Origin: Deinococcus sp. Arct2-2
GTDB taxonomy: Bacteria; Deinococcota; Deinococci; Deinococcales; Deinococcaceae
Length of the DNA: 64,000 nt
Assembly: GCF_004801315.1 (NCBI RefSeq)
Contig: NZ_SSNW01000016.1
Coordinates: 8,823 to 72,822 of the forward strand
Direction: 5' to 3'
The notes under the pieces are model-generated. The model did no database searches. It had not been told where the DNA came from and worked only from the letters and a program-made list of their open reading frames with translations. This document shows positions 49,266-59,944 of this stretch, one piece after another. Numbering within the stretch: position 1 is the stretch's first letter; each line of letters starts with the position of its first letter. Position numbers and translations under genes: made by a program.

Positions 49266-49312
49266 CCCGCCACAGCTTTGGGTCAACCGAACCCGCAAGC
49301 TCATGTGGCGGG
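49266..49312 (+). terminator. Long-loop hairpin after secreted protein gene
   Basis: CCCGCCAC (49266-49273) and GTGGCGGG (49305-49312) with an inner GGGT/ACCC pair, then TTTA. A weak terminator candidate. The rest of the 309-base gap to 49543 has no gene; AAGGGGA at its end is the ribosome site of the DoxX gene. Confidence 0.4.
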
Positions 49313-49543
49313 TTTAGGCTGCACTACGGAACAAGGGCAGGTCTACGAATTACACCACCGGAAAAACAGACTTCCAGTGGCTCCATTCTCCGTCCTGCTC
49401 GCCTCAATTTACTCGCTTTGCTCGGTCACAAAGAAAGTCGCTTTATGACGAATGTTTTAAGCAGATGCAAGGCCGAAACCACGCCTGCTAGGGGTACGGG
49501 CGGAAATAGAAGATCTGGAACGACGATACCGAAGGGGAACCCA

Positions 49544-50122
49544 ATGACCCAGACCGCCCGTCCCATGATTCCTGAGCCGTACCTGACTCAACTCCTGTTT
49601 GCCAACCCGCGTCTCGCGCTGTTATGGGCCATTTTGCGCGTCTACGTGGGCTACGAGTGGCTCACAGCGGGTTGGGGCAAAGTCACCAATCCGGCAGGCA
49701 TCTGGGTCGGAGAAAAAGCAGGAACCGCCGTCACTGGGTTCCTGAAGGGCGCACTCGCCAAAACCACTGGCGAGCATCCCGACGTACCCGGCTGGTATGC
49801 GTGGTTCGTGCAGCATGTAGCCCTGCCCAACGCCACCGTATTTTCTTACTTGGTGGCTTACGGGGAAGCCTTGGTGGGCATTGCCCTGATTGTGGGCCTG
49901 TTTACGGGCTTGGCGGCCTTCTTCGGCGGGGTGATGAACGCCAGCTACTTGTTGGCGGGCACGCTCAGCACCAACCCGCTGCTGTTTATTTTGGCCACAT
50001 GGCTGGTGCTGGGGTGGCGCGTGGCAGGGTACTGGGGCCTAGACCGCTGGGTGCTGCCCAAACTGGGTGTGGGGATGCCTACAAGCAAACCAGCGCGTGG
50101 GCGACGGCTGAAGTCCACTTAG
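49544..50122 (+). CDS. DoxX-family membrane protein
   Basis: 192 residues from ATG 49544 (GAAGGGG 6 bases upstream). DoxX fold with four membrane spans; LLWAILRVYVGYEWLTAGWGKV (first span region) and the AYGEALVGIALIVGLFTGLAAFFGG core are typical, with a periplasmic loop between spans 1 and 2. The family includes the small subunit of archaeal thiosulfate:quinone oxidoreductase and redox-stress complexes, but the function here is unknown. A MITE follows 68 bases later. Confidence 0.85.
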   Translation: MTQTARPMIPEPYLTQLLFANPRLALLWAILRVYVGYEWLTAGWGKVTNPAGIWVGEKAGTAVTGFLKGALAKTTGEHPDVPGWYAWFVQHVALPNATVFSYLVAYGEALVGIALIVGLFTGLAAFFGGVMNASYLLAGTLSTNPLLFILATWLVLGWRVAGYWGLDRWVLPKLGVGMPTSKPARGRRLKST

Positions 50123-50189
50123 CCAGAGCGAATAAGGCGTCAACAACATCCGGTCAGCCCAATTAAGAGGACTGACCGGATGTTTGATC

Positions 50190-50383
50190 TATTGATTCCT
50201 ACTCAGTTGGGCAACACTGGACGTAGGAAGCTGAACCCCCCCGTTGCTCACGCAACGCCCCCCCTCAAGGGGAGGACTAAAGATGTTGCGCTCCCCTTTA
50301 AGGGGGGCTGGCTGCGAAGCAGACTGGGGGGTTCACCCAGAATCGTCAAGTCTGGACGTTGCTTAGTCAGACAAGAATCAATA
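50190..50383. repeat. TA-flanked MITE, copy 1, with nested palindromic repeat
   Basis: TA (50190-50191) then TTGATTCCTACTCAGTTGGG at left, and GACAAGAATCAA then TA (50382-50383) at right: inverted termini TTGATTC/GAATCAA in a TA duplication, as expected for IS630/Tc1-driven elements. Inside sits a complete GTGAACCCCCC palindromic repeat (50230-50336). The second copy is at 59671-59897. Confidence 0.7.
50230..50336. repeat. GTGAACCCCCC palindromic repeat, complete
   Basis: Begins CTGAACCCCCCC, has the CGTTGC/GCAACG hairpin, CCCCTCAAGGGGAGGAC, CTCCCCTTTAAGGGG, the CTGCGAAGCAG hairpin and ends GGGGGGTTCACC; the first and last blocks are inverted relative to each other. Confidence 0.75.
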
Positions 50384-50394
50384 ACTACGAACTT

Positions 50395-51666
50395 TTACGC
50401 TGCTGCCACCCGCACCGGAGCTTGCCGGGTCACACCCAACGCCAACCCCGCCGCCAAAATTGCCAGCACGCCCGCTGCCAAGAAAGCCGGGCCATACGTG
50501 CCCAACGACTCGCGTGCTAGGCCGCCCAACGCGGTGGCCGAAGCCGCGCCCAGTTGGTGAGAAAAGAAGACCCAGCCGTACACGGTGCCCACGTTGGCCG
50601 TACCAAACGTGCGGGCAGTGAGGGCCACAGTGGGCGGAACGGTGGCGATGTAGTCCAGCCCGAACAGCACGGCAAAAAAGAACAGGCCTGTACCGGGGGG
50701 CAGCAGTGGCAAGGCCAGCAGACTCAGCCCCCGGAAGGCGTAGTAGCCCGCCAACAACAGGCGTGGGTCAACCCGGTCTGTGAGGTAGCCGCTGCCCAAC
50801 GTGCCCACAAAATTGAAGGCCCCCATGAGCGCCAGCATTCCGGCGGCGTATCCGGCGGTGAGGCCGAGGTCGCCGCAGTAGGCGATGAAATGCGTGCCGA
50901 TGATGCCGTTGCTGGTGGCCCCACACACCAAAAAAGTGACGCTGAGCAACCAAAAATCTCGCGAACGCAGCGCCCGGCGCATCACGCCCCCATCGGGTTT
51001 GGCGGGCACGATTACGGGCGCGGTAGGGTCAAGCGGGCGGCCATCCATGCCGAGGCCTACCTCTGCCGGACGGTCTCGCAGCAAGGCCCAGAACAGCGGC
51101 GTGAGCAGCAACGCCAGCAGCCCGATTCCGGCACTGGCAAGCCGCCATCCGGCCCCCTGCGCGGCCAAGGTCAGCAGCGGAATAAACATCAGTTGGCCTG
51201 CACTGGTGGCGGCCCCAAAGACCCCCGTGACCAACCCACGCTGCGTCTGAAACCAGCGGGCCGCCACAGTAGCTCCCAGCACGCTGCCCACCAAGCCGGT
51301 GCCGAGGCCGCTCAGGACGCCCCAGAGGATGAACAGGTGAGCTTGGGTCTGGATAAAGGCGCTGAGGCCGAACGACAAGGCGACCAGCAGCAGGCCAAAC
51401 GTGGCGACCCGGCGCGGCCCATGCCTATCCATCAGGTAGCCGCTGAGGGGTGCGCCGAGGCCGAACATCAGCAGGCCCACGCTGACGGCGGCGCTGAGGG
51501 TGGTCAAGCCAAATCCCGTGCCCACTTCCATCGGCTTTAGGAACACGCCGGGGGCCGACCTTGCTCCGGCAGCCAGCAGCAGCGCGGCAATGGTGATGGC
51601 CACAATAATTCCAGCTCGGCCCTTCAGCATTCCGCCGCCCGATTTCCCCGCTCCCGCATTCATCAT
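50395..51666 (-). CDS. MFS transporter
   Basis: 423 residues with 12 predicted membrane spans. MFS signature between spans 2 and 3 (GYLMDRHGPRRVATFG, about 84) and GSGYLTDRVDPRLL in the second half (about 277). The start and layout resemble the monocarboxylate/oxalate-formate antiporter group, so an organic-acid substrate is possible, but this is weak. Ends 11 bases from a MITE. ATG 51666 is preferred over ATG 51663 by the leaderless box. Confidence 0.87.
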   Translation of the reverse strand: MMNAGAGKSGGGMLKGRAGIIVAITIAALLLAAGARSAPGVFLKPMEVGTGFGLTTLSAAVSVGLLMFGLGAPLSGYLMDRHGPRRVATFGLLLVALSFGLSAFIQTQAHLFILWGVLSGLGTGLVGSVLGATVAARWFQTQRGLVTGVFGAATSAGQLMFIPLLTLAAQGAGWRLASAGIGLLALLLTPLFWALLRDRPAEVGLGMDGRPLDPTAPVIVPAKPDGGVMRRALRSRDFWLLSVTFLVCGATSNGIIGTHFIAYCGDLGLTAGYAAGMLALMGAFNFVGTLGSGYLTDRVDPRLLLAGYYAFRGLSLLALPLLPPGTGLFFFAVLFGLDYIATVPPTVALTARTFGTANVGTVYGWVFFSHQLGAASATALGGLARESLGTYGPAFLAAGVLAILAAGLALGVTRQAPVRVAAA

Positions 51667-51672
51667 GCCTTG

Positions 51673-51678
51673 ACTCTA
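51673..51678 (-). promoter_or_regulatory. Leaderless -10 box for MFS gene
   Basis: TAGAGT on the minus strand ends 6 bases before ATG 51666. Confidence 0.5.
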
Positions 51679-51803
51679 TCTTGATCTTCTGGGGTTGTCT
51701 GCGGCCAATGGAACCACAAGTGGCGTGGGTGCGTAATGATAGCCGGGCTACTCACCACATTCAGCGGTCTATCTTCACTACATCACCCTCAGGAGGCACC
51801 ACC

Positions 51804-52493
<690 letters not shown>

Positions 52494-52528
52494 TCAAACA
52501 GAGCTTAAGCAGTACGCAGGGAACAAGG

Positions 52529-52561
52529 GGCGGCGACGATGGAGGTTGCCGCCTCTTTTTT
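52529..52561 (+). terminator. pspA: Terminator after pspA
   Basis: GGCGGCGAC, 7-base loop, GTTGCCGCC, then TCTTTTTTGG, 35 bases past the stop. Confidence 0.85.
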
Positions 52562-52567
52562 GGTTGG

Positions 52568-52831
52568 AATCTAATTTGGAAGGTGAACCCCCCCGTTGCT
52601 GACGCAACGCCCCCCCTTGAGGGGAGGACTAAAAGCTCTTGCGCTCCCCTTTAAGGGGGCTAGCTGCGAAGCAGACTGGGGGGTTTACACGCAGACTTCA
52701 ATCTAATTTGGAAGGTGAACCCCCCCGTTGCTGGCGCAACGCCCCCCCTTGAGGGGAGGACTAAAAGCTCTTGCGCTCGCCTTTAAGGGGGGCTGGCTGC
52801 GAAGCAGACTGGGGGGTTTGGCAGAATCGCA
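52568..52831. repeat. Tandem pair of palindromic repeats, 132-bp period
   Basis: AATCTAATTTGGAAGGTGAA starts at 52568 and again at 52700, so two complete GTGAACCCCCC repeats (52577-52690 and 52709-52820) stand head to tail with 132-bp period and only a few differences. With the terminator before it, this fills most of the 447-base gap 52494-52940; no gene is present. Confidence 0.8.
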
Positions 52832-52940
52832 ACCGCACCCCAACCTGACCTACCCTTCACGCTCCAGCCCCCTCCCGCTTTTGGGGGACGCCTGACCCGG
52901 CCCCGAAGCACACAATGTGGGCGACAAAGGACGGAACGCC

Positions 52941-53735
52941 ATGAATGCTGACAGAATGCTGGGGATGCCGCGCTTTAGCCTGAAGGCCATATCTGGCCGT
53001 ATGCCAATTCGTTCTTCTGCCGTATGGAGTTTGGCGGCCCCAACCCTGCTGTTGGGCACGCTGATGCTGGGAGCCTGTGCGCCTGCTCCAGCACGGGTTT
53101 CGCCGCCAGTCCAGTCCAGCACCGTGCCTGCCAGCATTTCCTTTTATCCGCAGGAAACGGGCCTGAACTGGACGTATGTGCCGGAAGGTGAAAGCACCGC
53201 CAGCACGCCGTATTTGCTGCGAACGTTGGGGCCAACGGTCTTTGAGGGTCAAACGGCGCTGGCCTTCCAACTGCTTGGGCGCGGGGCCGACCAGACGTGG
53301 TACAGACTGATCAGCAGTGGGGGCGTAAAACTGTTGGGATTTCGCAAACCCGGTGTGACGGTCACGCTGACTCCGGCGTGGACGGAAGCGCCCGCCGAGG
53401 GTGCGTGGCGCGTGGGCCTGAGTTGGGAGGGCACGACCACCGCCCGCGTGAGGAGCGATGACGGCAAAGTTCAATCGGAGGGCCTGCTGCGCTACCGCTA
53501 CGACGTGCAAGACCGTCGCCGCGTAAATACCCCCGGCGGCAGCTTTGATGTGTGGGTGATCACGCGGCAAATTTCGGGCGAGTTGGGCAGTCTGTTTCCA
53601 GCGGCGCAGCAGATCTGGTTTACCCCTTATGTGGGCGATATCCGCACGCCCGAAGCCTTGCTGCTCACCGCCCGCAATTTTGCCAGCCCAGCAGTGAGTC
53701 CCCCTGCAACCGCCCCCACTGGAGGCCAACCATGA
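52941..53735 (+). CDS. Lipoprotein, hypothetical, coupled to dxs
   Basis: 264 residues from ATG 52941 (AAAGGA 9 bases upstream; later in-frame ATGs exist at MLGMPR and MPIRSS). A hydrophobic signal ends in lipobox LMLGAC with the lipid-anchor Cys near residue 47. The mature part is beta-rich ([17 protein letters not shown]..., [14 protein letters not shown]) with no named domain. Its stop overlaps the dxs start (ATGA), so this envelope lipoprotein and an isoprenoid enzyme are co-translated, an odd pair. Confidence 0.7.
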   Translation: MNADRMLGMPRFSLKAISGRMPIRSSAVWSLAAPTLLLGTLMLGACAPAPARVSPPVQSSTVPASISFYPQETGLNWTYVPEGESTASTPYLLRTLGPTVFEGQTALAFQLLGRGADQTWYRLISSGGVKLLGFRKPGVTVTLTPAWTEAPAEGAWRVGLSWEGTTTARVRSDDGKVQSEGLLRYRYDVQDRRRVNTPGGSFDVWVITRQISGELGSLFPAAQQIWFTPYVGDIRTPEALLLTARNFASPAVSPPATAPTGGQP

Positions 53736-55684
53736 CCCGCACGCCCGAACAACCCGCCCCCGCAGAGTTAGCCCCCGCTCAGTTGGCTCTGGCCCCCGCG
53801 TCCAGCCTCACGCCGCTGCTAGACCGCGTGAACAGCCCCGCCGACCTGAAGCGCCTGTCGCGGGAGCAGTTACCCACGCTGTCGCAGGAACTCCGCGACG
53901 AGATTACGCGGGTCTGCTCGGTGGGCGGGCTGCACTTGGCGAGTAGCCTCGGCGCAACCGACCTGATCGTGGCCCTGCATTACGTGCTGAACTCGCCACG
54001 TGACCGCATTTTGTTCGATGTGGGTCATCAGGCCTATGCCCACAAAATGCTGACCGGGCGGCGCTCGCAGATGCACACGGTGAAAAAGGAAGGCGGGCTG
54101 TCGGGCTTTACCAAGGTCAGCGAGAGCGAACACGACGCGATTACGGTAGGCCACGCCAGCACCAGCCTCGCCAACGCACTGGGCATGGCGATGGCCCGCG
54201 ACGCGCTGGGTGAGGACTACACGGTGGCCGCCGTGATCGGAGACGGCAGCCTGACCGGGGGCATGGCGCTGGCCGCCCTGAACACCATCGGGGACGTGCA
54301 GCGCAAGATGCTGATCGTGCTGAACGACAACGAAATGAGCATCAGCGAAAACGTGGGGGCCATGAGCAAATTCATGCGCGGCCTTCAGGTGCAAAAGTGG
54401 TTTCAGGAGGGCGAGGGGGCCAGTAAAAAGGCGATGCAGGCCGTGAGCAAGCCGTTGGCCGACCTGATGAGCCGCGCCAAGAGCAGCACCCGCCATTTCT
54501 TTGATCCGGCCAGCGTGAATCCGTTTGCGGCGATGGGCGTGCGCTACGTGGGGCCAGTGGACGGCCACAACGTGGGCCAATTGGTGTGGTTGATGGAGCG
54601 CCTGATAGACCTTGACGGCCCCACGATCTTGCATGTGGTGACGCGCAAAGGCAAAGGCCTGAGCTACGCCGAAGCCGATCCGATCTACTGGCACGGCCCC
54701 GGCAAATTCGATCCGGCTACAGGTGACTTGTCCAAAACGGCGGGTGGCAAGCCCACCTACTCTTGGAGCGCGGCCTTTGGCGACGCCGTAACCGAACTGG
54801 CTAAACTTGATCCCCGAACCTTCGTGATTACGCCTGCCATGCGTGAGGGCAGCGGCCTAGTGGGCTACAGCAAGGCGCACCCCAAGCGGTATTTAGATGT
54901 GGGCATTGCCGAAGACGTGGCCGTCACAACGGCGGCGGGCATGGCCCTGCAAGGCATGCGGCCCATCGTGGCGATTTATTCCAGCTTCCTGCAACGGGCC
55001 TACGATCAGGTGTTGCACGACGTAGCCATCGAAAATCTGAACGTGACCTTTGCGATAGACCGGGCCGGAATCGTGGGCGCAGACGGCTCTACACATAACG
55101 GCGTCTTCGACCTGAGCTTCCTGCGGAGCATTCCCAACGTGCGCGTGGGCCTGCCCAAAAACGCCTCCGAGTTGCGCGGGATGCTGAAGGCGGCGCAGGA
55201 AAGCCCCGGCCCCTTTGCTATCCGCTACCCACGCGGCAACACCGAGCGCGTACCGGAAGGGACTTGGCCCGATCTGAAATGGGGCACTTGGGAGCGCGTG
55301 CAGGCGGGGACGGACGTGGTGATTTTGGCGGGCGGCAAGGCGCTGGAATACGCCCTGAAAGCCGCCGCCGACTTGCCGGGTGTAGGTGTGGTCAACGCCC
55401 GTTTCGTGAAGCCGCTGGACTTGGAGATGCTGCGCGAAGTGGCCGGGAGTGCCCGCACGCTGATTACCGTAGAAGACAACACCGTACTGGGCGGGTTCGG
55501 CAGCGCAGTGCTGGAAGCCTTGAGCGACATGGGCCTGACTGTGCCGGTGCGCGTACTGGGCATCCCCGACGAGTTTCAGGATCACGCCACCGTGGAAAGT
55601 GTCCATGCCAGATCGGGCATAGACGCGCAGGCCATTCGGACGGTGCTGGCGGAGTTGGGCGTGGATGTGCCGTTGGGAGTTTAA
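53732..55684 (+). CDS. dxs: 1-deoxy-D-xylulose-5-phosphate synthase
   Basis: 650 residues. Makes DXP from pyruvate and glyceraldehyde-3-phosphate, first step of the MEP isoprenoid route (quinones, carotenoids). An Ala/Pro-rich lead of about 25 residues precedes the family core: [15 protein letters not shown] (about 88), thiamine-diphosphate site [15 protein letters not shown]...[12 protein letters not shown] (about 170-205), and transketolase-like [18 protein letters not shown] (about 440). ATG 53732 overlaps the upstream lipoprotein stop; longer frames are shadow. An imperfect GTGAGTAGTCAGTAGGTAGT hairpin follows. Confidence 0.96.
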   Translation: MTRTPEQPAPAELAPAQLALAPASSLTPLLDRVNSPADLKRLSREQLPTLSQELRDEITRVCSVGGLHLASSLGATDLIVALHYVLNSPRDRILFDVGHQAYAHKMLTGRRSQMHTVKKEGGLSGFTKVSESEHDAITVGHASTSLANALGMAMARDALGEDYTVAAVIGDGSLTGGMALAALNTIGDVQRKMLIVLNDNEMSISENVGAMSKFMRGLQVQKWFQEGEGASKKAMQAVSKPLADLMSRAKSSTRHFFDPASVNPFAAMGVRYVGPVDGHNVGQLVWLMERLIDLDGPTILHVVTRKGKGLSYAEADPIYWHGPGKFDPATGDLSKTAGGKPTYSWSAAFGDAVTELAKLDPRTFVITPAMREGSGLVGYSKAHPKRYLDVGIAEDVAVTTAAGMALQGMRPIVAIYSSFLQRAYDQVLHDVAIENLNVTFAIDRAGIVGADGSTHNGVFDLSFLRSIPNVRVGLPKNASELRGMLKAAQESPGPFAIRYPRGNTERVPEGTWPDLKWGTWERVQAGTDVVILAGGKALEYALKAAADLPGVGVVNARFVKPLDLEMLREVAGSARTLITVEDNTVLGGFGSAVLEALSDMGLTVPVRVLGIPDEFQDHATVESVHARSGIDAQAIRTVLAELGVDVPLGV

Positions 55685-55686
55685 AA

Positions 55687-55835
55687 CCGTGAGTAGTCAG
55701 TAGGTAGTGGTGAGTGGGAAGGTCAAGAGCAAAAGAATACGTTCACGCCCTCCACTTACCACAGCGTTTGGTCAGTTCTGATCCCTCTACCCTTGTGGGA
55801 GAGGGTGTTGCGAAGCAACGGGTGAGGGGGCCACA
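55687..55835. repeat. GTGAGTAG hairpin and CCCTCTAC/GTTGC repeat after dxs
   Basis: GTGAGTAGTCAGTAGGTAGT (55690 on) is partly inverted by CCACTTACCAC, like 42153-42270. Then CCCTCTACCCTTGTGGGAGA and GTGTTGCGAAGCAACGGGTG form the double hairpin also seen at 38650. Confidence 0.45.
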
Positions 55836-55880
55836 ACGGAAGCTCAACCGTCAGAACTTTTGGAGCGCTGTACTTACCCC

Positions 55881-56384
55881 TCAACGCGGCTGACTGCTCA
55901 GCACCACCACATATGAAGTCCCCCGCGCTCCCTGCACGATGCTGGCTCCGGCGTGGGTGTAACGGGCCTCGTTCATCCAAAAGCAGTGGACGGGAGAATG
56001 CAGCCACCACTGAATGGCCGCTTCCGGGTTCAGACCTGTGCCCATAAAAATGATTTCGGTGACGCTGACGGCATTAACGCCCGTACTGGCGGCCCGAATA
56101 CGGGGAGTCGACCCGCCCGCGCCCGTGTGCGTAATGCGCCCGCTGGAGGTCATGTAATTGGCCTGAATGCGGGCCGCCTGCGCGTGTGTGCTGCTAAAGG
56201 CCAAAGCTCCGGCCACTGGGCGGCGGCCCGTGCCGGGGCAAATCACGCCCTGCGCCCGCACCTGATTCAGGCGGGCCAGCAACTGCGATTCTGCGGAGGT
56301 CTGGGCAACTGCTGTGGCAGAGGCAACCACCGCGAAAAGGCCCAGAACGTGCCGGAAGCCGTGCCAAAAAGGAACCTTAAGCAT
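55881..56384 (-). CDS. Secreted CAP-domain (SCP/PR-1-like) protein
   Basis: 167 residues. Signal peptide (about 1-28, ending AVAQ), then a CAP domain: [30 protein letters not shown] (first site His), [18 protein letters not shown], and [28 protein letters not shown] with the second His cluster. Bacterial CAP proteins of the YkwD type are secreted and poorly understood. Two cysteines (GVICPG, VHCFW) may pair. Leaderless start, single gene. Confidence 0.87.
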   Translation of the reverse strand: MLKVPFWHGFRHVLGLFAVVASATAVAQTSAESQLLARLNQVRAQGVICPGTGRRPVAGALAFSSTHAQAARIQANYMTSSGRITHTGAGGSTPRIRAASTGVNAVSVTEIIFMGTGLNPEAAIQWWLHSPVHCFWMNEARYTHAGASIVQGARGTSYVVVLSSQPR

Positions 56385-56392
56385 GTGAAGGG

Positions 56393-56398
56393 ATTCTA
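56393..56398 (-). promoter_or_regulatory. Leaderless -10 box for CAP gene
   Basis: TAGAAT on the minus strand ends 8 bases before ATG 56384. Confidence 0.5.
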
Positions 56399-56493
56399 AA
56401 CGCTGGGGGCGTGTGCGGGCTGTGAGGAACTAGGGTGCAGGGATGAGAAAGGGCGGCGCTGCACTGAGCAACACCGCCTCTTAGAACTAAGGT

Positions 56494-58545
56494 TTATGCC
56501 CCCAACAATCCACTGCGGCGCAGCAAGGCGTCGGGGTCTGGGCCGCGTCCCATGAACTCCTGATAGAGCTGGGCAGCCTCAGCACTGTTGCCCCGGCTCA
56601 GCACGGCGTCTACAAAGGCGCGGCCCGTGTCCCGGTTGAAGATTCCCTCGGCGGCAAAGCGCGAGAAGGCGTCGGCGTCCAGCACTTCGGCCCATTTGTA
56701 GGAGTAGTAGCCAGCGCCGTAGCCCACCGGACTGCTGAACAGATGCCCGAATTGTGCGGCACGGGCGTAGTCTTCGGCCAGCGGGTAGGGGTAAAACCGG
56801 GCCATCACGTCACGGGCCACCGCCATCGGGTCTTCACTGCCTTCCGGGTCAAATTCGACGTGTAGCGTGAGATCCATCAGGCCAAACGAGTACTGGCGCA
56901 TAGACGTGTTGGCGGCGCGGAAGTTGCGGGCGCGGGTCATGCGGTCAAACAGGTCGGCGGGCAGGGGTTCCCCGGTTTGCCAGTGCGAGGCGATCAGGTC
57001 AAGGGCGTCCCGTTCGGCCACCCAGTTTTCCATGATCTGGCTGGGCAACTCTACAAAATCCCATGCCACACGGGTTCCGCTGAGGCTGCGAACGGGAACG
57101 CGAGACAGGGCATGGTGGAGCAAGTGGCCGAATTCGTGGAACACGGTTTCCACTTCGCGGATAGACAGCAGGGGGGGCGTGTCGCCGCTGGGGGGCGTCA
57201 TATTGCCGCACATCAGGCCCAAGTGGGGTTCTACACCTTGCTCACGCGGCCCACCTGTGATCAGGCCGTTCATCCACGCGCCGCTGCGTTTGGTGTCGCG
57301 GGGGAACCAGTCGGTATAGAAGCTGGCGATGTGGGTGCCCGATTCGTCCTGAATATCGTAAAAGCGAACTTCGGGATGCCAGACGGGGGCGCTCGATTCC
57401 TTGACCGTCACGCCAAAAATGCGGGTCACGATGTCGAACATGCCGTTCATCACGCGGTCAAGGGGGAAGTAAGGGCGCAGGGCTTCTTCGTCGAAATCGT
57501 ATTCGGCTTGACGCTGTTTTTCGGCCCAGTAGCCGATGTCCCAACCTATCAGCGCGGGGGCGTCGGCTCCGGTGTGCTGGCGGTAGAAGGCGTCCAGTTC
57601 GGCGTTCTCGCGCTCGAAGGCGGGGCGGGTGCGGGCCTCTAGGTCGCGCAGGAACTTGAGGGGAACGTCTCCCCCACCCGTCATGCGGTCTTCCAGCACG
57701 TAGTCGGCAAAGTCGCGGAAGCCTAGCAAGCGGGCCTGCTCGCGGCGCAGTTTCAGAATGTCGCGCACTAGGGGGCGGTTGTCGCGGCCCTCCTGCACGC
57801 CTGTACTCTGCGACGCCTCCCACAACTCGCGGCGCAGTTCTCGGTCATTGGCGTAGGTCAAGATGGGTTCCACGACTGGCATATGCAGCGTCAGGCGGTG
57901 GCCCTCTTTGCCATGCGCTTCGGCATCAGCGCGAGTAGCGTCCAGCACACGTTGCGGCACGCCTGCCAAGCGTTCGGTAGACACGTACAACTCAAAGGCA
58001 GCGGTGGCATCCAGCACATTCTTAGAAAACTCGTTGGTGATCTGGGCCAACTGGGTGTTCAGAGCCATCAAGCGGTCTTTTTGCTCGGTAGGTAGGTCGG
58101 CCCCTTCGCGCCGGAATTCGTCGATGGTCAGTTTCAGGTGACGCGCCCGCACGGGATCGAGGGCGCGGCCCGCGTCGGTGTCGGCGTAGGCTTTCACGGC
58201 GGCCCACAGGCCGGGATGCAGGCTGAGCTGCGTATAAAACTCGCTGACTTTGGGAATGATGGCTTTTTTGGCGGCCTGCCACGCCTCGTCGCTGATCACG
58301 CTGTCGAGGTGATACACGATGGTGCTGGCGGTTTGCAGTTGGGCGGTCAGGTCGTCCAGATCGGCCATAAAACCCTCGAAGCCGCGCTCGCCCGCCGCCG
58401 CCAGATGATCTAAGCGGGTTTGCGTGGCAGCAATCAGCATGTCGATGGCCTCTTCGGCGTGTTCGGCGCGAATCTGATCGAAGGGAATGCGGAAGCCGAC
58501 GTTCAGCAGCGGGTTGCTGCTGGGCACAGGTGTTGGATTGCTCAT
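56494..58545 (-). CDS. Oligopeptidase A-like M3 metallopeptidase
   Basis: 683 residues from ATG 58545, set by a TATACT box 6 bases upstream; a longer frame to 58689 lacks family sequence. The zinc site [11 protein letters not shown] lies near residue 472, with [17 protein letters not shown] (third ligand Glu) about 25 residues later, and the [16 protein letters not shown] and [16 protein letters not shown] segments of the OpdA/PrlC/Dcp group. It finishes degradation of peptides released by larger proteases. Different subfamily from PepF at 9232-11052. Confidence 0.95.
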   Translation of the reverse strand: MSNPTPVPSSNPLLNVGFRIPFDQIRAEHAEEAIDMLIAATQTRLDHLAAAGERGFEGFMADLDDLTAQLQTASTIVYHLDSVISDEAWQAAKKAIIPKVSEFYTQLSLHPGLWAAVKAYADTDAGRALDPVRARHLKLTIDEFRREGADLPTEQKDRLMALNTQLAQITNEFSKNVLDATAAFELYVSTERLAGVPQRVLDATRADAEAHGKEGHRLTLHMPVVEPILTYANDRELRRELWEASQSTGVQEGRDNRPLVRDILKLRREQARLLGFRDFADYVLEDRMTGGGDVPLKFLRDLEARTRPAFERENAELDAFYRQHTGADAPALIGWDIGYWAEKQRQAEYDFDEEALRPYFPLDRVMNGMFDIVTRIFGVTVKESSAPVWHPEVRFYDIQDESGTHIASFYTDWFPRDTKRSGAWMNGLITGGPREQGVEPHLGLMCGNMTPPSGDTPPLLSIREVETVFHEFGHLLHHALSRVPVRSLSGTRVAWDFVELPSQIMENWVAERDALDLIASHWQTGEPLPADLFDRMTRARNFRAANTSMRQYSFGLMDLTLHVEFDPEGSEDPMAVARDVMARFYPYPLAEDYARAAQFGHLFSSPVGYGAGYYSYKWAEVLDADAFSRFAAEGIFNRDTGRAFVDAVLSRGNSAEAAQLYQEFMGRGPDPDALLRRSGLLGA

Positions 58546-58551
58546 AGACTG

Positions 58552-58557
58552 AGTATA
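58552..58557 (-). promoter_or_regulatory. Leaderless -10 box for M3 peptidase gene
   Basis: TATACT on the minus strand ends 6 bases before ATG 58545. Confidence 0.65.
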
Positions 58558-58655
58558 GAAGGCTGGAATGAGGCAGGTTCGCAGATGTCGGACAGGCCAC
58601 GCAGAACAAGCCGAATGGCGGATGTGCGGAGGCCGGGGCCGTGCTGTGCTGGTGC

Positions 58656-59609
58656 ATGGTTGACCTACCGCCCGAATTAGCTTGGACAAATCCGACAGAC
58701 TTGAATTGCTTGGCCGAATTGCTGAGCGCCGCCCACCCCGACGCGCCTACCACCGCCGCCGAGTTGGAGCGGCTGGAGCGGGGCCACTTGCCCAGCGAGG
58801 TGCATAAGCGCGGGGTGATAGAAGAAAATGGCGTGTGGGTGGGCCTGTATGAAGTGGATACGCCCCGTAGCGACTCGCACGACGGTTGGCTGAGCTTGTC
58901 TGTGTGTATTTTGCCCAGCCACAAGACTTTGGGAGAAATCCTGCTGGCGAGAGCCGAAGCGGTGGCTGCCGAATCCGGCGCACATACCCTGTTGAGCCGT
59001 GCGCGGGAAGACTGGTGGGAACTGGCGCTTCTGCAATCGCACGGCTACCGCGAGCATGACCGGATGTGGAGCAGCACCCTTGATCTGACGAAACTGGACT
59101 TCGCCGCCTTTGCCGGGCAGGAGCAGAAGGCGCAGGCTGCCGGAATCCAGATTCGGCCCCTTATCGAATTAGGGCTGTTTGACGAAGCACAGCAATTCCG
59201 GCTGTACACCCTGATTGCCGCCCTGCTGCGCGATGTGCCCAGCACGTCTCCGGTCAAGGTGTGGCCGTTCGAAACGTGGCAATTGCGGATCGTGGATGCA
59301 ATTGATCCAGTGGGCTTATTTGTGGCAGTGGCCCCGGACGGACAGTGGGTGGGCGTGAATGAGCTGTATCTGGTCAGCCCGGCGCATCCGCACACACTCC
59401 GCAATGGACTGACTGGCGTGCTGGCCCACTGGCGGGGTCACGGCGTCGCCTACGCCCTTAAGCTGGCTTCGGCACGTGCTGCACTGGCACGCGGTTTTAC
59501 CCATGTTCGCACCGGGAATCACAGCATCAACGCGCCTATGCTGGGCATTAATGAGCGGCTGGGATTTGTGCGGGAAGCGGCGTGGGTGAGTGTGCGGAAG
59601 GAAGTGTAG
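58656..59609 (+). CDS. GNAT acetyltransferase, two-domain
   Basis: 317 residues from ATG 58656 (an in-frame GTG at 58641 adds five residues). The N-terminal half is a degenerate GNAT domain ([24 protein letters not shown], about 80-103); the C-terminal half has a clearer acetyl-CoA loop [29 protein letters not shown] (about 256-280) and [18 protein letters not shown]. Substrate unknown. Divergent from the M3 peptidase gene; the gap after it holds a MITE. Confidence 0.8.
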   Translation: MVDLPPELAWTNPTDLNCLAELLSAAHPDAPTTAAELERLERGHLPSEVHKRGVIEENGVWVGLYEVDTPRSDSHDGWLSLSVCILPSHKTLGEILLARAEAVAAESGAHTLLSRAREDWWELALLQSHGYREHDRMWSSTLDLTKLDFAAFAGQEQKAQAAGIQIRPLIELGLFDEAQQFRLYTLIAALLRDVPSTSPVKVWPFETWQLRIVDAIDPVGLFVAVAPDGQWVGVNELYLVSPAHPHTLRNGLTGVLAHWRGHGVAYALKLASARAALARGFTHVRTGNHSINAPMLGINERLGFVREAAWVSVRKEV

Positions 59610-59670
59610 AGGGTGGAGCGTGGAACGTGGGAAAAGCGCGGGTGGGCAGGAATATTAGGGTTTCAGCGCT

Positions 59671-59897
59671 TATTGATTCCTGCTCAGTTGGGCAACACTG
59701 GACAGGCACGGAGCTGGAAGGTGAACCCCCCGTTGCTCACGCAACGCCCCCCTGAGAGGGGAGGACAAGGGCTGTTGCGCTCCCCTTGAGGGGGGCTGGC
59801 TGCACAGCAGACTGGGGGGTTTACACGCGGCTTCAACGCTCTATGCCCGCTTTAAGGGGCAATCTTTGGCTGTTGCTCAGTCGTACAGGAATCAATA
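59671..59897. repeat. TA-flanked MITE, copy 2, with nested palindromic repeat
   Basis: TA (59671-59672), TTGATTCCTGCTCAGTTGGG, a complete GTGAACCCCCC repeat (59716-59825), then GTTGCTCAGTCGTACAGGAATCAA and TA (59896-59897). About 33 bases longer than copy 1 at 50190, the extra lying right of the nested repeat. It fills most of the 335-base gap 59610-59944. Confidence 0.7.
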
Positions 59898-59944
59898 ACT
59901 TTGGAAACAAGTCTACAGACTCTTTTCACAGCTCCCCGATCCAC

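Noticed and set aside
52568..52831. CRISPR-like array
   Set aside because: Only two 132-bp units, each a multi-hairpin, without spacers or cas genes.
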